NCBI GenBank assembly: GCA_019914945.1
Contig: CM034110.1
Span: forward strand, 2,485,001-2,549,000
DNA length: 64,000 nt
Origin: Typha latifolia
Taxonomy: Eukaryota; Streptophyta; Magnoliopsida; Poales; Typhaceae
Direction of reading: 5' to 3'
Position numbers and translations under genes: made by a program. How positions within the stretch are numbered: the first letter of the stretch is position 1; the number at the start of each line of letters is the position of its first letter. Below, one piece after another: positions 57,928-64,000 of this stretch. The notes under the pieces were generated by a model. It was given only the letters and a program-made list of their open reading frames with translations. It ran no database searches and was not told the DNA's origin.

Positions 57928-59660
57928 TGAGAGATTTGAGTATCTTCGTACTTCTTTAGGAATTTGTGCTTTGGATTGATTTTCTTTTTGTTTTGGTTTG
58001 CATGTTTCATTTTTATGAGTTTTTTTCGTTTCTTTTTAGGTTTTATTTTACTCTGAAATTTTCTTTGCTTTTAGTTTCAGATTTGTCGAGAGTTTTTGCT
58101 AAAAAAAAATAAAAATTGATGCACTCCTAGATTCAATAATATACTCTTGACATAAAAATATGATTTTTCTCTTGATTATGAGTTATTATAGTCAATTTTG
58201 TCATCTTGTAGTATATTGTTTCAATTTTGATTTTGTCACTCCCTCGACTTCTATAATAATAAAAAGTTTAATTCACTCATAACGTATGTGTATTATTGTG
58301 TGAGCATGATATCATGAATATTTTTTTAAATAGCTCACTATTAACTTTGATTTGCACAGTTTGACCTCATGCTTAGTCATAAAAAATATGTTCATAAAAG
58401 ATCAATAAAAAGGGCTACAATGAGTTAGTGTGAAAGCCGTCTTGTTTCGAGTCCAGTTTGACTCAGTACATTATATGCAAATTCAAAAAAAAAATATATG
58501 TGAATTTCTTCTTGCACTTTGTTTGATTTGTATTACAAGAAAAGGGCTACTTACTCATGTGTGAAAGTCATCATTGCACTTATATTGGTTTATGTATAAA
58601 AAATAATACAGGAAAATTCCTGTTATGTTATGGAGAATAAGTCGAAAAGTGCAAAATTTTGATACTAAGTCGGTTTGACTACTGTGTTGCATCATTGTTT
58701 ATATAGAAAAGTTTGTTTAAAAATATTGGTTCATGTTATCTATGCTCATCTTGCATATGCATATCGTTATGATCAATCAAGATTAATTTAATTTTGAGTG
58801 ATGCATTAGAATTGATTATAATATGCTCTTGATGATTTGATTGATCTGTGTATGACTTTTTCATTTGATTGTCATATTCTATGTCTTGAATCTATTTTGA
58901 ATTTTCTAGAAGTGCATCTCCAAAAAGATTTTTGATTTGTTTTAGTTTAAATTTAAAAAAAAAATCCAAATTCTCAATATCTTCATCTTTTTCATCAAAA
59001 TTTTCACTTCAAACCCTTTTAAAGTCTTTTGGCCGAAACTTCAAGATTTTCTTCACTTTTTGCAAGGTATGATCATTCATCAATTTTCTTATTTTTTTTT
59101 ATTCAATTAAGTCTCTTGATCTTGATTGATTTCGTGCGGTTTCAAGTTTTGATCACGTTAAAGTTAATATCTTGATGTTTTTTTTTATGCAATTGAATGT
59201 GATATCTTAGTGTTTTCAAGTGAAAGATGGGTTTCAATTAGGGCCTTCATGGTTTCTTCATCGTCAGTTCCCTCCGAGTTCCTAGTCTTTGGCATTTGTG
59301 TCAAAAAGGGGGAGAGTGTCTAGTGTGTCGTGTGTGGTGCTCATTTAAAGTTTTAGAGTTTACGTGTGTAGGGGGAGCATGGCAATAGGGGGAGTTTATT
59401 AGAGTCTTTCTGTCTTTCTAATCTTGCTTATAACTTTGCTTGGAGAAATTGTGAACTTTGTCTGTTTAAGTACTTTTGAACTAATGCTCCATTGATAACT
59501 TGTGGTTGGATTGTCTATTCATTTCAAGTTATTTTCACTTGATCTTGGATTGGTATATGTTTATTTGTAGGGATTGATGTGCAAAATATTCTAGTCTTGT
59601 TGATTGCTCATTTGAAGTCTGTGTAATATCTTGTAACCTAGGTGTTTTGTCACAAATTGC
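57928..59660 (+). other. Copia-2 3' non-coding region
   Basis: About 1.7 kb between RNase H and the polypurine tract without ORFs. The first 1.27 kb match 12809-14271 in copia-1. No palindrome block is found here. The last 450 bp, missing in copia-1, contain two GGGGGAG purine tracts (59308-59390) before the one next to the LTR. Confidence 0.8.
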
Positions 59661-59673
59661 CAAAGGGGGAGAT

Positions 59674-60717
59674 TGTTAGGTTTTTATTTGTTGGCAATTG
59701 TGTACAAAATATTCTAAGTATATTTTTTCATGTATATGAGCTTTACACAAGTCTAGAATATCTCTGGTTTGAAGAATTGCAAGATTATTGGAGAAAGCCG
59801 TCGAGTTCACACCGCGTTGACAAACGCGTTCGAACGCGGATACTGCGTTCACACAGATAGAGAGCTGCGTTCACAAACGCGTTCGAACGCGGGTACTGCG
59901 TTCACACAGACCGAGAGCTGCGTTCACAAACACGTTCGAACGCAACCTGAAGAATTCAAGCTGTCGCGTTCGAACGCACTCGAGCTCGTTCGAACGCACC
60001 AACAAAGTTTAAGAATATTGTACTTTCATGAGTACGGATAGATTAGGATTCGGCTCTATCTTGTACTTTCATGAGTGCGGATAAGATTTGGATTTGGCTC
60101 TATCTTGAAAGATCGTGAGTACGGATAAGATTTGGATTTGGCTCTATCTTGTACTTTCGTGAGTACGGATAAGATTATGATTTAGCTCTATCTTGAAGAT
60201 CGTGAGTACGGATAAGATTTAGATTTGGTTATATCTTGGAGATGAGATATAAGGATTGTGAAACCCTATCTCTAGGGTGGTTGAAGAAGCATTATTAAAG
60301 GAGACTTCTTGAGGCTACATCGGTTCTTTAACTAACAAGGCTCTTCTCATCTATTTATCTTAATCTTTCGTCTTAAGGGCTATCTAGACGAAAGATCAAT
60401 CTCGAGGGTTACTGAGATTGGACATCAATCACGAGAAGCGGTGAATCGTGGGTTCTAGCGAGCAAGACTAAGAGGAACAAAGTCGTTTGGATCGGCGGGT
60501 TGTTTTGAGAGTCAGTCTTGTAACTGCTACTATTCTAGTGATTGGTTTTGATTCGAGTTTGGATCCGTGGTTTTTTCCCGTTTGGGTTTTTCCATGTTAA
60601 AATCTTGGCGTTCATCTCTACTTTCGTTCTTACTATTTCTACGGACTTTTACTTAAGCGAACGAGTGATATCATTGCCTAGTATTTAGATACAAACGTGT
60701 GTCTAGGGGTTTTTTCA
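59674..60717 (+). repeat. Copia-2 3' LTR
   Basis: TGTTAGG to TTTTTTCA, 1,044 bp. It carries three palindrome cores in the 53-bp array (59815-59945), two further palindromes near 59965 and 59990, and five copies of the 44-bp unit (60018-60240). A TATA-like AGATATAAGG lies near 60243. The end AGTATTTAGATACAAACGTG and GTGTCTAGGGG are shared with all copies of the family. Confidence 0.93.
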
Positions 60718-61090
60718 ATTTTGGTTGGCATACACACCCTTTTATAGGCTAACCGACAACTCAAATTAACCTTAAAACACAATTTTCGCCGACCGCATTC
60801 GAGCTCGCCCGACCGCGTTCGAACGCACCGAATTAGCTCTTCTGGATTTGCGAACGCGATGCAGGCGTTCACAGTGCATTTGAACGCACCACGTTCGAAC
60901 GCACAGTACATTCTCTTCACCACGTTCACAACCCAATTCACAAATCGCGTTCGAACTCACTCCACCCACGTTCGAACGCGACTTACAGAAAACTTATTTT
61001 AATGGAAATTAAACACTAAAACATGAAATAAAAACACTCCTAAAGTGAATCCATGCTCGAGACGACGTCGGTGAAGTCTGAATCGTATCA

Positions 61091-61935
61091 AGAGAATGTA
61101 CTGTGCGTTCGAACGCACTGTGAACGCCTGCATCGCGTTTGCAAATACCGACAGGAGCGTTCGATCGCGCGTTCGAACGCCTGCATCGCGTTCGCAAATC
61201 CAGAAGAGCTAACTCGGTGCGTTCAAACGCGGTCGGGCGAGTTCGAACGCGGTCGACGAAAATTGTGTTTTTAGGGTTAATTTGAGTTGTTGGTCAGCCT
61301 ATAAAAGGATGTGGTAGGCAACCAAATTGATTATTGATTATTGAGAATTGAGTTTGCCTTGCCCCCTTCGTCTTCTTCTCTCCCGTTCCCTCAATCCCCG
61401 GCGACGCCGCTTCTAATCTCCCTCGACTGGCCAATCACCCTAGTCCCTTAGGAGTGGCCCTCTTCTCCCCCTTCTTCCAATCTATCCAACACTTTTCCTA
61501 ATCTTTCCATCAACCACAATCCTTCCACCATCACTTTTCACCGGTGCCACCACATTAACGCCAGTCCACCATCCACCATTACCTAGGATCTCGTGCCTCC
61601 ATCCACGGATCCAAAATAGAGCATCCTGATGTTTTTCCACTAAACGAACGATATCTCGAGATCCCCAACTCCGATTCGTCTGAAACTAGATATGCTGGAA
61701 AGCTCTTTTCTGGGACTACGACATATCAAAGTTTCACGTCGATCTGATGGCGGCATATTTTGGGATCTTATTTCAAAGTTCCATGCAAGATCAGTCCAGA
61801 TCTGAGAATTAGAAAAGATCGATCTTTAGCCCTAAAGGAGAGATCGTATCAAGCTGGTATCAGAGCTCCATAGCCAGAGGTGTGATCGTACCAAGCTGGT
61901 ATCATAGCTCCATAGCCAGAGGCGTGATCGTATCA
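61091..61935 (+). repeat. Gypsy-4 3' LTR, right part
   Basis: It resumes at AGAGAATGTACTGTGCG. The palindrome array is at 61103-61256 and the TATA box CCTATAAAAGG near 61298. The tail has three LTR-end units 42 bp apart, ending at 61851, 61893 and 61935, with two full primer-binding-site copies in between. Confidence 0.92.
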
Positions 61936-63462
61936 CCCAACCACTTGATCAGCTCCAATTCGTGCTCGTAGCAACAAAACATGGAATATCAAATGAACCC
62001 CTAATCCCTCGGACAGCACCAAGTGGTATGCAACCGGACATATCTTCTCCAAGACCTAGAATGGCCCAAAATAGCGATTGGACAACTTCTAGTTTTCTAC
62101 TGGGCATAACGTCACATGATGATATGGTTGCACCTACATGAACACCCAATTGCCGACCTCAAAGACTTGCTTCATGCGGTTCTTAGCAAGCTTTATATGT
62201 GCACACAACCTTATCAAAGTAGCATCATGATCCATCAATGCTAAGTCCACCTCGATCCAATTGGTAGAAGCGATGAGGTCGTATGCACGTAATGTCGGCA
62301 TTGTCCGTCTGTAGACTACCACTAATGGCGTCATGCAGATACTACTATGGTGGGCAGTGTTGTAAGACCACTCCGCCCATGACAAAAACTCCAACTAATG
62401 CCTCAACATCTCTCCCACAAAGCATTGCAAATACTGCTCGATGCCCCAATTGTCCACCTCGGTTTGGCCATCTGTTTGTGGATGATAGACTGAAGTGAGG
62501 TCCAATTAGGTCCCTTGTAACCTAAAAAACCTAGACCAAAAATTGCTAATAAACACATGGTCACAATCAGGGACGATCATGCATGGCATGCCATGGAGTT
62601 TAGCTACATCTCAAACAAAATTTTAGCCACCGACTTGGCTGAAAATGGGTGTGATAGTGCTAGAAGTTTTCGTATCAACTACCACAAAAATTACAAAGTA
62701 ACCACATAACACTGCAAGACCTTTTATGAAATTCATAGAAATATCTTCTCATACACGGTCCGATATAGGTAGAGGCTGCAACAATCCTGCTAGCTTTAAG
62801 ATTGAAGTCTTTGTTCATTAATTTCACATGCACGAATGAAGGCCCTCACATCCTAACCATGTGGAGCTCTATGATAGCCTCCTATAAATCCTCAAAACTT
62901 CCTCTTGGCCCCACCTTTGGAGTTTGGTGTAATAATCCAACAACTTCAGTTACAACCCATCGTCTGTGGGCACTCGAATGCACCCACGGTCCAACACAAA
63001 CCTTCTCGATTCTCCACACCTCCTGTAATAACCTCATAACATCTAGATCAGATGTACATGGATGTTTCAACTCTTTAAAGAATGGAAATGAAGGAGAGGA
63101 GTATGTCACGAGCTCGGCAATATTAGCTTAGCGCGCAATAGTGCATTAGCCTCTCTATTTTCTCCCCTTCTTATACTAAATTTTATAGACATATCCCAAC
63201 AATTTGGTGACCCATCTTTGCTGTGTCGAGGTGTGGATCCTCTGTGCCATAAAGTATAGAAACCTTCCTTGATCGGTTCTAATAATGAACAATCGATATG
63301 TTAAATATGGCCTCCATTTTATCACCGCGTGTAGGATGGCAAGCATCTCCCTTTCATACGTCAACAATTGTTGAGATTTAGTTGACAAAGCCTTTCTTAG
63401 AAAAGCTATGGCCCAACCCCTTTGCATAAGCACTGCCCCTATGCCAATTCCTGAAGCATCAC
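61936..63462 (-). pseudogene. Old gypsy pol (RNase H to integrase C-terminus)
   Basis: On the minus strand: RNase H (VLMQRGWAIAFLRKALSTKS, LTYEREMLAILHAVIKWRPY, 63433-63176), then a worn linker (63109-62882), integrase core remnants, and the C-terminus (MEFLSWAEWSYNTAHHSSIC, LKLA-type KLAKNRMKQVFE, then CPVAYHL and IFHV, to about 61936). Many frameshifts. It is the same family as 24895-27170. Its left end is cut by gypsy-4, its right end by an LTR inserted in the codons for CDASG. Confidence 0.85.
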
Positions 63463-63903
63463 TGATACGATCACCTCAGAATGGTTATAGTTGCAATAAG
63501 GATCAACTCTAGATAGATCTAAAACTGGAACTTTTGAAGACAATGCCAACTGGCCCAATCATCCAAAAGATTTAAGATTCGGAAAGATTTTTCTCTTAGA
63601 AGTCAGGAATTCAACACAACTAGAATCACAATGATCGGAAGAGTAGATTAAAAGTTGTGGTTGAAATATTGACAGAGGTTCAGTAGGTAATGGGATAGAT
63701 GTGGAAGGTGGAAGATGGGATAATGGTGAGGGTTAAGGTTTATAAAGGTGGTGAAGTCAGCAATAGTGGGGATAAAGCCTAAAGCTAGACAAAGAGGAAA
63801 AGGTTGGAACAATCCTTGAAAGGCAAGAGGACACGGTCAGATTGAGAGAGGAAGGAGACGACATCCAGTAATGGCTCCCTTGGAAAGAAGGAGATAGTAG
63901 TAG

Positions 63904-63944
<41 letters not shown>

Positions 63945-64000
63945 AAGAAATAGGAAGGAAAATGTCAATAATTTTCAATAGCTTCAATGAGGCTAACCTA
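63463..64000 (-). repeat. LTR in minus orientation, cut by the window edge
   Basis: Its end side begins TGATACGATCACCTCAG (plus strand) directly beside RNase H codons (GATGCTTCAGG). It resembles 27961-28560. No primer-binding site lies to the left, so it is a solo or 3' LTR. It contains a (GA)n tract. Confidence 0.7.
63906..63941 (+). repeat. (GA)n microsatellite
   Basis: An uninterrupted run of about 18 GA dinucleotides inside the LTR at the right edge. Confidence 0.95.

Larger units (their letters stand above)
56451..60717 (+). mobile_element. Copia-2: SIRE-like element with internal deletions
   Basis: The last 127 bp of the 5' LTR (56451-56577) are followed by the primer-binding site (AGTATCAGAGC), a deleted gag, a 3' scrap of RNase H, the 3' non-coding region, the polypurine tract CAAAGGGGGAGAT (59661-59673) and a full 3' LTR. 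Almost all of pol is missing. Compared with copia-1 it has two clean internal deletions at short repeats. The 5' LTR is cut on its left side, so no target duplication can be read. Confidence 0.92.
56267..61090 (-). mobile_element. Nested gypsy solo LTR in minus orientation, itself hit by copia-2
   Basis: The left piece (56267-56450) begins TGTTGCAATCACGCCTCTGG, a mutated form of TGATACGATCACGCC. The right piece (60718-61090) ends GAATCGTATCA. Both sides are flanked by AGAGA. Together they form one minus-strand LTR with its middle (leader region) lost. Copia-2 sits between the pieces. No internal gypsy sequence is present, so this was a solo LTR or has been reduced to one. Confidence 0.88.
53704..61935 (+). 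mobile_element. Gypsy-4: deleted chromovirus with nested insertions in its 3' LTR
   Basis: The 5' LTR is 53704-54702. The internal part (54703-56087) is a gag-protease-chromodomain remnant. The 3' LTR starts at 56088, is interrupted from 56267 to 61090, and continues to 61935. The interruption carries a perfect AGAGA duplication. The outer flanks do not match (TTATA left, CCCAA right): the left is the intergenic region of the glucanase and the right is old gypsy pol. Confidence 0.88.

Noticed and set aside
57928..59660. Envelope-like ORF of SIRE elements
   Set aside because: No frame of useful length between RNase H and PPT in copia-2, nor in the matching part of copia-1.
61849..61920. tRNA-Met gene fragments
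   Set aside because: The TGGTATCAGAGC copies are primer-binding sites complementary to the tRNA 3' end; no cloverleaf surrounds them.

Overview
The window is nuclear DNA of a flowering plant: tRNA-Met-primed LTR retrotransposons of lineages known only from plants (SIRE/Maximus-type Ty1-copia, chromodomain Ty3-gypsy), plant-type introns, a plant GH17 beta-1,3-glucanase and a plant-specific small protein. The GC-rich glucanase gene in AT-rich surroundings would suit a non-grass monocot, but that is a weak guess. Only two host genes look intact; more than 80 percent of the window is retrotransposon sequence, much of it nested.

Layout. 1-3722: a small two-exon gene of unknown function (1164-1456, minus) in unremarkable sequence. 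3723-7660: a copia LTR fused to a reverse-transcriptase fragment, then a long gypsy-type LTR. 7661-12808: gypsy-1, a chromovirus with both LTRs but a broken gag-pol without integrase. 12809-20179: copia-1 on the minus strand, lacking its 3' LTR. 20180-22731: gypsy-2, a non-autonomous derivative with a foreign internal region. 22732-31384: worn gypsy fragments and three solo LTRs. 31625-46445: long-LTR elements, a non-autonomous gypsy on the minus strand (gypsy-3, 34927-39426, target duplication GGACT), and a non-coding element with PBS and PPT (40244-45362). 46446-49337: a 2.9-kb solo LTR (target duplication ACTTA). 49372-50530: remnants of a plant-mobile-domain protein and of an intron-bearing phosphatidylinositol 4-kinase gene. 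51641-52984: GH17 glucanase (minus). 53704-61935: gypsy-4, whose 3' LTR holds another gypsy LTR (target duplication AGAGA), which holds copia-2. 61936-64000: old gypsy pol and an LTR running off the window.

The most striking signal is a 12-bp palindrome, GCGTTCGAACGC, in arrays upstream of the TATA box in the LTRs of two unrelated superfamilies (the gypsy chromovirus and the SIRE-like copia), and again as a separate block in the 3' non-coding part of copia-1. Copy number varies between copies and even between the two LTRs of one element. Other unusual points are a 42-bp unit that repeats the gypsy LTR end together with its primer-binding site, a shared foreign region open on both strands in two non-autonomous gypsy elements, a scrambled pol order in gypsy-2, and several element junctions without target duplications that point to ectopic recombination.

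The retrotransposons do not act together as one system; all look defective in at least one essential function. If active at all they would depend on intact relatives elsewhere. All boundaries were read by eye; no searches or alignments were run.
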